From contig SDZD01000026.1 of the NCBI GenBank assembly GCA_004172935.1, positions 24,329-88,328 on the forward strand: a stretch of 64,000 bases of DNA, read 5' to 3'. The notes under the pieces were generated by a model, which was given only the letters and a program-made list of their open reading frames with translations, ran no database searches and was not told where the DNA came from. Each line of letters opens with the position of its first letter. Positions within the stretch are counted from its first letter, which is position 1. This DNA comes from a bacterium. Lineage in GTDB: Bacteria; Armatimonadota; Abditibacteriia; Abditibacteriales; Abditibacteriaceae. Made by a program: the position numbers and the translations under genes. Below are positions 18,405 through 27,695 of the stretch, one piece after another.

Positions 18405-18587
18405 TCATTTAGTTATAAGCCACGCTTTGGCGCGCTCAGCGGCGATCTCGCGGGCTTTTTCTTCTTGCTCGGAGAGGGCGTGTACCCACGCGAAATCGCG
18501 TAGCACAGCATCCCAATCAATGGCAGTGACTTCATCAAGTGGCAGCACGTCTTCCAACATGATGCCCACCTCCTTGTTGTCGTTCAT
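18405..18587 (-). CDS. 60-residue acidic protein inside the export operon
   Basis: The start at 18587 is preceded by a near-perfect AAGGAGG, which argues that this small gene is real. The protein is acidic with a helical C-terminal half (residues about 35-57, ALSEQEEKAREIAAERAKAW), and has no membrane span or signal peptide. It sits between the HlyD-like adaptor and the MacB-like ATPase, where no standard subunit is expected. I do not recognise it. It could be a cytoplasmic partner of the transporter or an exported small peptide. Confidence 0.65.
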   Translation of the reverse strand: MNDNKEVGIMLEDVLPLDEVTAIDWDAVLRDFAWVHALSEQEEKAREIAAERAKAWLITK

Positions 18588-18626
18588 GATTGTTTTCCTC
18601 CTTATCGGTTTTTACTAACGCTTCAC

Positions 18627-20840
18627 TTAACGCGGTGGCCCACCTGGCCCGCCCCCGCCTCGTGTAGAAGTGGTAGTTGTGGTGGGCTGGATGATCTTGG
18701 TGATGACCGTTTGCCCGGTGGTGAGGCCGCTTTTTATTTCGGTGGCCTCGTCGCCACGCACGCCGACTGTGACCGATTGCGTCTGCTGGTTCTTCTCGTC
18801 CCACAGCGGCTTCTGCGTATCTTTTATGAGCGTGACACTCGATTTATTGCCATCGTCTTTGATGGCATCGGATGGCACGTTGAGCACGTTTTTCTGGTCA
18901 CTGGTGACGAACTCACAAGTCGCGTTCATCGCTGGACGCAAGCGCGCCGACACGTCCTTAGTGTTGATTTCGACTTGAACGTGAACATAAGTCACGTTCG
19001 ATTCGAGTACCGCCTGTGGGAACACCTTGCGAACCCGTCCGCTCAAAGTGGAATCGGGGTAGGCATCGAGCGAAATCGAGACGTTTTGGCCGTTTTTGAT
19101 TTGCGCGATGTCGGCTTCGTCCACCTGAGCATCGACATAAACACGCGATAAATCGGCGAGTTGGACGATGCTGGTGCCACCTGAAAAGCCGCTTTGTCCC
19201 GATTGGATTATGGTGCCTTTATCGACGTATTTGGTCAACACGATTCCATCGCTGGGCGATACGACTCGCGTTTGATTCAAGTTGGCGAGGGCATTGCGCG
19301 CCGTGACCTGTGCTCTGTCGAGCTGGGCCTGAGCACGCGCTACATCTTCGTCTTTGACGTTGTTTTGCAGCACGTTGGCTTGTGCGCTCTTCAGCGCGGC
19401 TTCGGCCTGACGCACCGCCGCCTGAGAGGCTTCGACCGTTGCGGCTCGCACGTTCACCTGTCGCGAGTTGGCCTGAGCGTTTTTGAGAGCCGCTTCAGAC
19501 TGACGCACCGCCGCCTGTGCCGAAGTGACATCGGCAATTCTGACAGCGATTTGTCGTTGGTTGGTAATGGCATCAGTCAAAACCGCCCGCGCCTGGCGGA
19601 GCGATGCCTGAGCCGAGATAACGTCCTGATTCTTCAGGTCATTTTGTACGATGTTGGCTTGCGCCGTGTTCAAAGTGGCCTGTGCCTGTGCCAGTTGGCC
19701 GCGTGAGCTTTCGACTTGCGCCTGTGCTTGTTGCACTTGAGCGGACTGCCCGGCTTTGATGGTATCAAGGCGCGACTGCGCGGTTTCGAGGGCCGATTGA
19801 GCCGTCACTACCTGGTTTTGGGCTGTATCGACGACGTTTTGAGCGACGAAGCCTTTGGCCAGAAGCCCCTTTTGACGCTTGAGGTTCAGTTGGGCAATCG
19901 CTAGATCGGATTTAGCACTGTTCACAGTGGCCTGAACCGAAGCGGTTTCTTGTGGTTGCGTCGCGCTTTGCAGCAGTTGCAAGTTCTGCTGCGCGCTTTC
20001 GAGATTGGCTTTCGCCGAGTTGACGCCCGCCTGTGCCTGAGCGATGGCTGCATTGGAAAGCGACGGCTGTACCTTGGCGCTTTGCTGCGCCGATTGCAGT
20101 TTCGCTTCCGCCGCTGCGACACCATCGCGTGCCTGAGTGATGGCAGTGACGCTGGTTTTGCGTTGAACTGCCAGCGTTTCCTGGGCCTGGCGCAGTTTGG
20201 CGCGCGCCGTTGTCACCGCTTCCTGGCTTTGCTGGATGTTTGGTCCTAGTGTTGTGGTTTCGAGTGCTAACGTCTCTCGCGCTTGTTTTAAATTGGCTTG
20301 CGCCGAGGCCACCCCTTCCGCCGACTGTGCGATGGCGGGGCCAGTTGTTTGTTGCTGCAAACGAGCGCTGTCCTGCGCCTGTCGCAAGCTGGCCTTCGCC
20401 GAGTCGAGGTCGGCGAGGGCTTGTTGATAAGCGGCGGTGGTGTCCTGTCGGTCGATTAAGCAGATGAGTTGGCCCGCCTTTACGCGCGAACCTTCCTCTA
20501 CTGCCATTTGCAACACCGTGCCGCCCGCCCTCGATTTCACATCGACTGTGGTGAATGCTTGAAGTTTGCCGCTGGCCGAAACCGTCTGGCGCACATCGCC
20601 GCGCGTTACCTTGGCTGTCTGCACTTCGGGGTGTACCTCGCCGCCTGAACGCGAACGACGTACCACTAAAAATGCGATAAGTCCTACGGCAGCCAGTGAC
20701 CACAGCACCTTGTTCGATGGACGCTTGAAACGCCGCCGCTTTGGTGGTTGTGGAGCCGGTGGCGTTGCCTTGCCTATACGCGGCGGCGTTTCGGCGGGGC
20801 CAGAGTCGGTTGGTGATGGGCTAGTCGGAAGTTTGATCAT
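18627..20840 (-). CDS. HlyD/MacA-type adaptor with an exceptionally long coiled coil
   Basis: The protein has 737 residues: a Pro-rich cytoplasmic N-terminus (1-40), TM about 46-62, a split lipoyl domain about 97-132 and 524-565, and a beta-barrel and membrane-proximal region about 566-720. Between the lipoyl halves, residues about 135-525 form a helical hairpin made of imperfect 30-35-residue repeats rich in Ala, Gln and Lys (for example SAQANLKQARETL and AVRQAEAALKSAQAN). The turn is near KRQKGLLAKGFVAQNVVD (about 321-338). MacA-type adaptors usually have a far shorter hairpin. The C-terminus is Gly/Pro-rich. It bridges the MacB-like permease and TolC, whose gene lies 30 bases upstream. Confidence 0.92.
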   Translation of the reverse strand: MIKLPTSPSPTDSGPAETPPRIGKATPPAPQPPKRRRFKRPSNKVLWSLAAVGLIAFLVVRRSRSGGEVHPEVQTAKVTRGDVRQTVSASGKLQAFTTVDVKSRAGGTVLQMAVEEGSRVKAGQLICLIDRQDTTAAYQQALADLDSAKASLRQAQDSARLQQQTTGPAIAQSAEGVASAQANLKQARETLALETTTLGPNIQQSQEAVTTARAKLRQAQETLAVQRKTSVTAITQARDGVAAAEAKLQSAQQSAKVQPSLSNAAIAQAQAGVNSAKANLESAQQNLQLLQSATQPQETASVQATVNSAKSDLAIAQLNLKRQKGLLAKGFVAQNVVDTAQNQVVTAQSALETAQSRLDTIKAGQSAQVQQAQAQVESSRGQLAQAQATLNTAQANIVQNDLKNQDVISAQASLRQARAVLTDAITNQRQIAVRIADVTSAQAAVRQSEAALKNAQANSRQVNVRAATVEASQAAVRQAEAALKSAQANVLQNNVKDEDVARAQAQLDRAQVTARNALANLNQTRVVSPSDGIVLTKYVDKGTIIQSGQSGFSGGTSIVQLADLSRVYVDAQVDEADIAQIKNGQNVSISLDAYPDSTLSGRVRKVFPQAVLESNVTYVHVQVEINTKDVSARLRPAMNATCEFVTSDQKNVLNVPSDAIKDDGNKSSVTLIKDTQKPLWDEKNQQTQSVTVGVRGDEATEIKSGLTTGQTVITKIIQPTTTTTSTRGGGGPGGPPR

Positions 20841-20870
20841 GGGAATGGCCTGTAAAGGGATGGAGTGGTT

Positions 20871-22544
20871 TTAAGGGGTGGCAGGTGCCGTTGGGGTAAG
20901 GCTTGTTGTGTCCGTTGTTGGTGCCGGATTCATGCCTTCAGGCGCGAGTATCGGCGGCGTTTGCGTTGAACCCGCCGCGAGTAATCCTGTGGCGCGGGTC
21001 AAATCGGCGAGAGCGATCTGGTAATCGTAAATGGCCGTTGTCGCGCTGGTCTGTGCCTGAGCGAACTGCGTTTGCGCGTTGACAACATCAAGCACAATGC
21101 CGACACCCGCGCGGTACTTTTCGGTGGCCGCTTCGAGGTTCTGCCGAGCCGAATCGACCAGAGCCTGTGCGTTCGAGATGCGTTCCACCGCTCCTGAAAC
21201 GTTCACGTAGGCCGTCTGTACTTCGGCAGAGACATCTTTTTCGAGCTGTGTCAAACGGGTGCGTGAGGCTTCAAGGTCGGTTTGGGCCGCTTTTACATCC
21301 GAGCGCCTTCCACCCGCGTCGAAGAGCGGTAATGACAGACTCAGTCCCGCCGTGAAGCCGCGCCCAGAGTTGTAGAGGTTTTGCAGGTTGTAGCCTGCTG
21401 TTGCCCCGACTTGCGGTAGCCGAGCTGCCTTGGCGATGGCGAGCGAGGCTTCGCCCGTCAGAATCGCGGCCCGCGATTGCTGCAAATCGGGGCGACGTTG
21501 CTGGGCTGTCTCAATATATTGATTCAGAGGTGCCAATGCGGGCACATTGAGCGGAACTGGCGTGGCAGTTGGTGTCGGCTCCACTTCGGCGCCCGCATCG
21601 GTCTCTGTCGTTGGTGTGCCGGGGGCGGTAGGCTCGATGGCTTCTGTATCGGTGTTGGTGGTATCGGCTGTTGGCACAGTCAAAGCCGAGGCGGCTTGTT
21701 CGGGCGTTAATGGCGCGAAAGAGGCCGAAAGCGCTGTGACATTGGCGCCTTCGCGAAGGCGCACGACCGGGCCGCGCGGCAGACCCAGCGCGTTGCGCAA
21801 ATTGGTCTGGGCCGCGTTGAGGGCGTTGCGCGCCGTCGTCTGGTCGAAGCGTGCCTGTGAAAGCGTCACGCGCACGCTCTGGGCATCGACACGTGCTGCC
21901 GTGCCTTCGGCGATTTGCGCTTCGATTTGCGCAAGTTGCCCCTCGGCCAGCGCGACTTGCTGGGTGCGCTGCGATAACAGGCGCTCCTGGCGCAACTGCT
22001 CGTAGAAGTTGCTGGCGACTGTGAACGCCAACGATTGCCGCGCTACTCCCACACCTGCTTGCGCACTCGTTGAGTTGGCTTTGGCCTGTTTCACAGTCGA
22101 GCGCAGCCGTCCGCCGTCATAGACGGTTTGCGATAGGCCAAAGTTCGTCTGTGTCGAGGTGATGTAAGAAGTCGAAGTTGTTGGCGTGCCAGTCCCGGTG
22201 CCCGTACCAGTTCCCGGCGTTTGTGTGATGACCGTCCCTTGCCCCAGATTGCTACCCACCGTGACGTTTGCCTGTGGGGCCAAGCCGGAGCGTGCCGAGT
22301 TGATGCGCTGTCCGGCGCTTAGCGCGGCCTGTTGCGCCGCGCTGACGTCGCCATGATTGGCGAAGGCGATTTGTATCGCTTCCTCCAAAGTCAATTCGCG
22401 CGAATCGACATCGGATATTATTCCGGCACTCCCCGGATTTGCCATTGATGGCGCTGGTGTTGGGGCCGTCTGGGCGTGAGCCGATGACGCAAAGCCAACA
22501 AGGAGGGGGGCGCCCCATAAAGCAGGAGTAATCTTCTTCCGCAT
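20871..22544 (-). CDS. TolC-family outer membrane efflux protein
   Basis: Two outer-membrane efflux repeats are visible (about residues 55-260 and 330-520), with typical helices such as ALADLTRATGLL near the end. They are separated by a Thr/Pro/Glu-rich insert (about 285-330). ATG 22544 opens a signal peptide (MRKKITPALW to SSAHAQ); an in-frame ATG ten residues earlier is possible but has a weaker context. The product has 557 residues. It is the first gene of the minus-strand export operon and is divergent from an OmpR-type two-component system. Confidence 0.93.
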   Translation of the reverse strand: MRKKITPALWGAPLLVGFASSAHAQTAPTPAPSMANPGSAGIISDVDSRELTLEEAIQIAFANHGDVSAAQQAALSAGQRINSARSGLAPQANVTVGSNLGQGTVITQTPGTGTGTGTGTPTTSTSYITSTQTNFGLSQTVYDGGRLRSTVKQAKANSTSAQAGVGVARQSLAFTVASNFYEQLRQERLLSQRTQQVALAEGQLAQIEAQIAEGTAARVDAQSVRVTLSQARFDQTTARNALNAAQTNLRNALGLPRGPVVRLREGANVTALSASFAPLTPEQAASALTVPTADTTNTDTEAIEPTAPGTPTTETDAGAEVEPTPTATPVPLNVPALAPLNQYIETAQQRRPDLQQSRAAILTGEASLAIAKAARLPQVGATAGYNLQNLYNSGRGFTAGLSLSLPLFDAGGRRSDVKAAQTDLEASRTRLTQLEKDVSAEVQTAYVNVSGAVERISNAQALVDSARQNLEAATEKYRAGVGIVLDVVNAQTQFAQAQTSATTAIYDYQIALADLTRATGLLAAGSTQTPPILAPEGMNPAPTTDTTSLTPTAPATP

Positions 22545-22630
22545 GGCGTTTCTTACTATTAAGTGATAGTTCATCCGATTGACGGCTCGCTTGGGCTATT
22601 TCCAACTCAAGTTCCTCTATATATCATCTA

Positions 22631-22669
22631 AAAAACTCTTAACGGGCGTGTTTCGTCTTAAGAGTTTTT
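22631..22669. promoter_or_regulatory. Inverted repeat between the divergent tolC and response-regulator genes
   Basis: AAAAACTCTTAA (22631-22642) and its exact complement TTAAGAGTTTTT (22658-22669) are separated by 15 bases in the 185-base divergent intergenic region. The position suits an operator shared by the export operon and the two-component genes. A hairpin role is also possible. Confidence 0.5.
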
Positions 22670-22729
22670 CGGAGCCAATTATGAGGAGAGTAGGTAAGGG
22701 AGGACTAAACTTGGCCATAGATTTTTCCA

Positions 22730-23494
22730 ATGGCAGAGCGCATATTAATGGTCGATGACGACGAGGAGTTGGTTGAACTCGTAACAGAGTATCTACAACG
22801 CGAAGGGTTCGAGGCTGAATCCGTCCATGACGGCGAAGCGGGACTTGCTCGCGCTTTGTCCGGCCAGCACTCGTTGATTGTGTTGGATGTGATGCTGCCT
22901 GGTATAGGCGGCTTCGAGGTATTACGCCGCATCCGTGGTTCCAAGTCGCCTGCCTCGCGCGTGCCGATTCTGATGTTGACGGCGCGCGGCGAAGAAATCG
23001 ACCGTGTCATGGGCTTGGAGTGGGGAGCGGACGACTACCTCGCCAAGCCACACTCGCCTCAGGAGTTGTTGGCTCGTGTGCGCGCTATGCTTCGTCGCGT
23101 GCGCCTCGACCGCGAAGAAAACCAGAAGGCGCCCGAGTCTAAATTAAACCTGTCGGCCTCGACGCCCCAATCGCAGCGTTTGGCGACTCTGCATCTAAAC
23201 GTGGGTGATGTGGAACTGGATGGTGCTGCGCGTGTGGCGAAAGTCGATGGCGAGCGTCTCGATTTGACAGCGGTCGAGTTCGAGCTGTTGGCCCTGTTGC
23301 TTAGCCACGCCGGAGAAGTCGTGACGCGCGAAGCGGTGAGCCGCGAAGTGTTCGACCGACCACTAACGCATTTCGACCGTGCCCTCGACGTGCATATCTC
23401 TAACCTTCGCCGCAAATTGGGCGCTCCCGTTGATGGCACCGAGCGCATCAAAACGGTGCGTGGCATTGGCTACGTGTTCGCCAAGGCTGAATAA
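22730..23494 (+). CDS. OmpR-family response regulator
   Basis: The 254-residue protein has a receiver domain (Asp9-Asp11 cluster, phospho-Asp53 in VLDVMLPG, MLTARG, Lys in YLAKPHSP). A linker of about 35 residues follows, then a winged-helix domain (about 160-252; LDLTAVEFELLALLL, DVHISNLRRKLG, IKTVRGIGYVF). It is followed 30 bases later by its kinase gene. Its divergent position to tolC suggests it controls the export operon, as CpxR-type regulators do. Confidence 0.95.
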   Translation: MAERILMVDDDEELVELVTEYLQREGFEAESVHDGEAGLARALSGQHSLIVLDVMLPGIGGFEVLRRIRGSKSPASRVPILMLTARGEEIDRVMGLEWGADDYLAKPHSPQELLARVRAMLRRVRLDREENQKAPESKLNLSASTPQSQRLATLHLNVGDVELDGAARVAKVDGERLDLTAVEFELLALLLSHAGEVVTREAVSREVFDRPLTHFDRALDVHISNLRRKLGAPVDGTERIKTVRGIGYVFAKAE

Positions 23495-23524
23495 GCACCT
23501 AACGCTTGGAGCATTCTTCTTTCC

Positions 23525-24625
23525 ATGTCTCTATTCTGGAAAATTCTCGGCTGGTTCTGGGTGTCGCAGATCATGGTCATCAGCGCCACTGTTTTTTACT
23601 TTATATTACGTGGCCCCGATCCCCATCCCAAACCTAATCCCGGCCCACCATCTATTTGGTCGTTCATTTTGGGGCCACAAGGCTTGATTCTATTTGCAAT
23701 CGGGGCATTGGTTTCCTATACGCTTGCACGTTATCTGGCTTCTCCCACTATAAAATTACGACGAGCTACCCACCAATTCGCTGAAGGAGATTTGACTACG
23801 CGCGTCGGCCCCCAGATGGGCCGACGCCGCGATGAACTTGCCGACATGGGACGTGACTTTGACATGATGGCCGAGCGTATCGAAACACTCGTCGCCTCTG
23901 AACGCCGTTTGGCTGAATCTGAGCGCCGCACTGTCGAAGCTCAACAACGCCTAATCGCCGATATTTCTCACGAACTGCGCTCCCCCCTGGCGCGCATCGC
24001 TTACGCCCTCGACCTTGCCAAAGGTAATGCCGATCCAGAAACGGCGAGTTACCTAACGCGCATTGAGCGTGAGTCGGGGCGCCTCAACGAACTCATTGGA
24101 CAACTGCTGACTCTGGCTCGCCTTGAAGCTGCTCCCACTCATGAAGGAGCTTTAGAAACAGCGACTCAACTCGAATTTTCCAAACTGGTGAGCGATGTCT
24201 GTCAGGATGCCGACTTTGAAGCACGTGGACGTGAGAAGGAAGTACATCTGACTATAAATGAGGCGTGTAGCGTGAAGGGAAGTGCCGACTTACTACGAAG
24301 TGCCGTCGAAAACATAGTTCGTAATGCCATTCGCCACTCGCCACAAGGTAGCACTGTCGAAGTCGCGCTCAAACACGACGAAGCGCAAAAGCGAGCCATC
24401 GTGACAGTCCGCGATTTCGGTGCAGGTGTTCCCGAAGAGGCCCTGACCGAACTTTTTCGCCCCTTCTATCGAGTAAGTCAGGCCCGCGAACATAAATCGG
24501 GTGGAGTTGGGTTGGGCCTTTCTATCACCGAACGCGCCGTGCGCTTTCATGGTGGCAACGTCCGCGCCGAAAACGCCAAAGGCGGAGGCTTACTGGTTGA
24601 ACTGACCCTGCCATTAAGTGCTTAG
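23525..24625 (+). CDS. CpxA/BaeS-like sensor histidine kinase
   Basis: The 366-residue kinase has TM1 about 7-28, a very short Pro-rich periplasmic loop (about 29-48), TM2 about 50-70, HAMP about 71-125, phospho-His149 in ISHELRSPLARI, and an ATPase domain with VENIVRNAIRHSP, VRDFGAGVPE and VGLGLSI. The loop of about 20 residues is too small for a folded ligand-binding domain, so sensing probably happens in or near the membrane. It pairs with the regulator just upstream. Confidence 0.94.
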   Translation: MSLFWKILGWFWVSQIMVISATVFYFILRGPDPHPKPNPGPPSIWSFILGPQGLILFAIGALVSYTLARYLASPTIKLRRATHQFAEGDLTTRVGPQMGRRRDELADMGRDFDMMAERIETLVASERRLAESERRTVEAQQRLIADISHELRSPLARIAYALDLAKGNADPETASYLTRIERESGRLNELIGQLLTLARLEAAPTHEGALETATQLEFSKLVSDVCQDADFEARGREKEVHLTINEACSVKGSADLLRSAVENIVRNAIRHSPQGSTVEVALKHDEAQKRAIVTVRDFGAGVPEEALTELFRPFYRVSQAREHKSGGVGLGLSITERAVRFHGGNVRAENAKGGGLLVELTLPLSA

Positions 24626-24670
24626 GGGGTAAGGATATAGAGGGGTTTGTGTCGTGAAAATAAAACGTGT

Positions 24671-24692
24671 CTATAGGATATTTCGCCTATAG
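24671..24692. promoter_or_regulatory. Inverted repeat upstream of prepilin 1
   Basis: CTATAGG (24671-24677) and CCTATAG (24686-24692) form an exact 7-bp inverted repeat with eight bases between, about 70 bases before the prepilin start. It may be an operator or a leader hairpin. Confidence 0.35.
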
Positions 24693-24759
24693 GCAGGGGT
24701 TTTCCTGACTTAAATACTAGGTGCAATTATCTCTTGCCGGACACAAGATATTTCAAATA

Positions 24760-25524
24760 ATGCGCCATTCATCCATTTCCTTTTTGCCTAAAAAGGCATT
24801 CACTCTTATAGAACTCTTAGTTGTTATCGCGATCATCGCGATTCTGGCGGCTATCTTGTTCCCAGTCTTTGGCCGCGCCCGCGAAAATGCCCGTCGTGCT
24901 TCGTGCCAGTCAAACCTTAAACAGATTGGCCTCGGCTTGATGCAATACACACAGGATTACGATGAGCGCTTGCCAGGGCGTTTTCAGGGGCCAGCTGGAG
25001 AATTGAGCGAAACTTATTCTTGGCGCCGTGTTATTTATCCATACACCAAGAGCACGCAGATTTTCTCTTGCCCCTCGAATACAGCTAATGTCAGCTGGGC
25101 GCGAGATAGTGCCGATTCGAATCTGGGATTAGCTGGCTTACCTCTTACTGGAACACCTCGATTTGCTCGTTCTTACGTAGGTAATGCAAGTAACTCGATT
25201 ATTAGTGGCACGGCACCTTTCAATGAAAATCTTGGCCTTTCAATCGCCGCGATGCCGGACGTTGCGCGTACTGTCTTGATTGCCGAAAGTGGCAACGTGG
25301 ACTTCAACAATGTACCTTTGGGTTACACCCCTACGGTTTTTGCAACGCTAATGTTCACCGGGCACCTTCAGGTTTGCAACTTCGCTTTCGCCGATGGACA
25401 TGTCAAAGCCATGAAGCCTCTCGCTACCGCGACACCCGTTAACATGTGGAATGTCGAAGAAACCGGCGATGGTTTCCTGCCTTTGATCGACTCGATGGCC
25501 GCTTGGCAGAACAACCTGAAATAA
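24760..25524 (+). CDS. Prepilin-like H-x9-DG protein (copy 1)
   Basis: ATG 24760 gives 254 residues; a GTG at 24721 is an alternative. A class III leader (about 13 residues, ending KKA) precedes [18 protein letters not shown], so prepilin peptidase would cut after Ala rather than Gly. A conserved stretch with [15 protein letters not shown] follows, then a soluble domain and the C-terminal motif H-x9-DG ([12 protein letters not shown]) with HVKAMK. Such proteins form large paralogous sets in Planctomycetes and Armatimonadota. Their exact function is unknown; a surface or pseudopilus role is likely. Confidence 0.9.
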   Translation: MRHSSISFLPKKAFTLIELLVVIAIIAILAAILFPVFGRARENARRASCQSNLKQIGLGLMQYTQDYDERLPGRFQGPAGELSETYSWRRVIYPYTKSTQIFSCPSNTANVSWARDSADSNLGLAGLPLTGTPRFARSYVGNASNSIISGTAPFNENLGLSIAAMPDVARTVLIAESGNVDFNNVPLGYTPTVFATLMFTGHLQVCNFAFADGHVKAMKPLATATPVNMWNVEETGDGFLPLIDSMAAWQNNLK

Positions 25525-25534
25525 CTTCTGTCGC

Positions 25535-25587
25535 TGAGAAACAACAACGCCTCCATCTTTGGAAGATGGAGGCGTTGTTGTTTCTCA
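25535..25587. terminator. Terminator between prepilin 1 and the GH42 gene
   Basis: A perfect 25-bp inverted repeat (25535-25559 with 25563-25587) has a three-base loop and lies between two convergent genes. There is no long T-run after it. Confidence 0.8.
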
Positions 25588-25589
25588 CA

Positions 25590-27644
25590 TCAAGCGCTTA
25601 GGGGCCGACGCAAAATGGCCGTGTCATAAGCCACCAATGTTTGGGACGTGTTGTTGTGTACCTGCTCCCAGACACGATTTTGCAGTCGCTCAAAGTCGCC
25701 CTGCGGCGTTGTGAAGCTAACTTCTGCGCCATTGAAGTTGGCAACGAAGATCCAATCATAACCATTGCCCTCCCGCTTTTGCGCCACAACACCTTCCGGT
25801 AGTTCGACATCCAGCGCTGAAGGCAATTCAAGTTCTTCGATCAAATGGGCGATAAGCTGCTCTTGAAACTCGCTTTCGAGCCGAGCCGCGATATAAAAGG
25901 CGCGTCCCTCGCCAAATTTGTTGACGGTGACAGCGGCGCGTCCCGCATAAAAGTCCTTCTCGTAAGTTGCCAGCACATGCGCGGTTTCGGTGTGGATGAG
26001 GTCGCAGTAGTCGCGCGCCTCGAACGAACCCTCGAATTTCAATTCGGGGGCCGTCACACGAACTGAGTTGGATTGGTGCGCGTGCAGCGTGTCGGTTTCC
26101 TCCACCCGTAATCCCAACACTTCGCGCAGCGGGCCGGGGAAACCACCCAGAAAGCACAGATCGTTTTCATCGGCCAAGCCACTCCAATAGGTTGTCACCA
26201 GAGTTCCGCCCGCCCGCACCCATTCGGTCAGTCGTTCGGCCACACCGGGACGCAGAAGATACAGCATCGGCGCGACGATGAGCTGATAATCGAAGAAGTC
26301 GGCAGTCGAGGGCACCACATCAACGCTGACCCCGCGCTTCCAGAATGGCTTATAAAAGTCGCGCGTAATTTTTTCGGGATTCTTGCCTTCGTTGCGCGGG
26401 CCTTGCTCGTTCCAAATCGCCCACAGGTTCTCGAAGTCGTAAATGAGGCCTACCCTGGCATTTGTCGCGGCGCCCGCCATGTCCGCTAAATCTTCCAACT
26501 CACCGCCCAGCACGCTCACTTCGCCGAAGACGCGCGTATTCTCGCTGCCCTGATGTGAAACCACAGCGCCATGAAACTTTTCGCTCGAACCTCGGCTCTG
26601 TCTCCACTGGAAATACATCACGGCATCGCCACCATGCGCCACTGTTTGCAGCGCTGATAGGCGATGAACATTTGGTGCTTTGAGTTTGGAGACGGGGCGC
26701 CAGTTGGTTTGCGCGGGCGAACACTCCATCAGCCAAAATGGGATGCCCTTCATGCTACGGAACATGTCGTGGTGAAAAGCCGCCCATGCCCCCACTTCGC
26801 TTTCGTCGCCCATGAACTCGCCATTGCCCCACTGCGGATAAGCATCCCACGAGATGAAATCGACATGCGGAGCAAACTGCGCGTAGTCCAGCCCCGTGAA
26901 GTCGCCCATCATGTTGGTTGTCGCCGGAACCGATGAGTGGGGGCGAATCGCGGCAATCTCCTGGTTCATGAAATCGACGGTCTGGTGCGTCATGAAACGC
27001 CGCCAATCGAGGTCGAGACCATGAACGGGCGAGTCGATGAAATTGATCTCCTCCCATGTCGAGTAAGAATGGCTCCAGAAGCGGCTCCAATAGGCGCGGT
27101 TTAGCGCGTCCAAATCGTCGTTATAACGCTCTTTAAGCCAGCTACGAAATGCCGAGAAACATAGGTCACAGTGACATTCACCGCTGAACTCGTTAGAGAT
27201 GTGCCACGCCAGTAAGGCGGGGTGCTGCCCATAACGGCGCGCCAACTTCTCGTCTATAATGGCGGCTTTCTCGCGGTAAATCGGCGAAGTCGGGCAGTGG
27301 TTGTGGCGCGCTTTCTGGGCTTCGCGTTGCCCGTTGGCGTTAACGCGGCGAATTTCGGGATAGCGCAGCGCCATCCAGTGCGGCTTGGCGCCAGTTGGCG
27401 TTGCCATCACGAATTTCTGCCCGTTATTGGAAAGATTCTCGATCACCGAATCGAGCCAGCCGAACTCAAACTCGCCCTCGCGTGGCTCCAGCATCGACCA
27501 CGAGAAAATGCCGATGCTGGCACTGCTGAGATGAGAAAGGCGCATCAAGCGCAAATCCTCTTCGAGAATGGCGGAAACTTCCAGCCACTGTTCGGGGTTA
27601 TAGTCGGCGCCGTGCCAGATTTTCTGTCGGAATTCGTTGGTCAT
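25590..27644 (-). CDS. GH42 beta-galactosidase
   Basis: The 684-residue protein has the GH42 layout: a TIM barrel (about 10-385), a Rossmann-like trimerisation domain (about 390-590) and a small C-terminal beta domain. The acid/base Glu is in AWHISNEF (Asn151-Glu152) and the nucleophile Glu is in WLMECSP. Cys117 and Cys157/159/162 (GECHCDLC) form the zinc site found in many GH42 enzymes. There is no signal peptide, so it cleaves galactosides in the cytoplasm. It is probably part of the glycan-degrading capacity of this region. Confidence 0.95.
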   Translation of the reverse strand: MTNEFRQKIWHGADYNPEQWLEVSAILEEDLRLMRLSHLSSASIGIFSWSMLEPREGEFEFGWLDSVIENLSNNGQKFVMATPTGAKPHWMALRYPEIRRVNANGQREAQKARHNHCPTSPIYREKAAIIDEKLARRYGQHPALLAWHISNEFSGECHCDLCFSAFRSWLKERYNDDLDALNRAYWSRFWSHSYSTWEEINFIDSPVHGLDLDWRRFMTHQTVDFMNQEIAAIRPHSSVPATTNMMGDFTGLDYAQFAPHVDFISWDAYPQWGNGEFMGDESEVGAWAAFHHDMFRSMKGIPFWLMECSPAQTNWRPVSKLKAPNVHRLSALQTVAHGGDAVMYFQWRQSRGSSEKFHGAVVSHQGSENTRVFGEVSVLGGELEDLADMAGAATNARVGLIYDFENLWAIWNEQGPRNEGKNPEKITRDFYKPFWKRGVSVDVVPSTADFFDYQLIVAPMLYLLRPGVAERLTEWVRAGGTLVTTYWSGLADENDLCFLGGFPGPLREVLGLRVEETDTLHAHQSNSVRVTAPELKFEGSFEARDYCDLIHTETAHVLATYEKDFYAGRAAVTVNKFGEGRAFYIAARLESEFQEQLIAHLIEELELPSALDVELPEGVVAQKREGNGYDWIFVANFNGAEVSFTTPQGDFERLQNRVWEQVHNNTSQTLVAYDTAILRRPLSA

Positions 27645-27695
27645 GTGGAGGGAATGGTTTTACATGATTAATTCCGATTAATTCGACCTAAAAAT

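Noticed and set aside
19912..20703. 263-codon ORF in another frame of the HlyD-like adaptor
   Set aside because: It arises from the repetitive Ala/Gln codons of the coiled coil.
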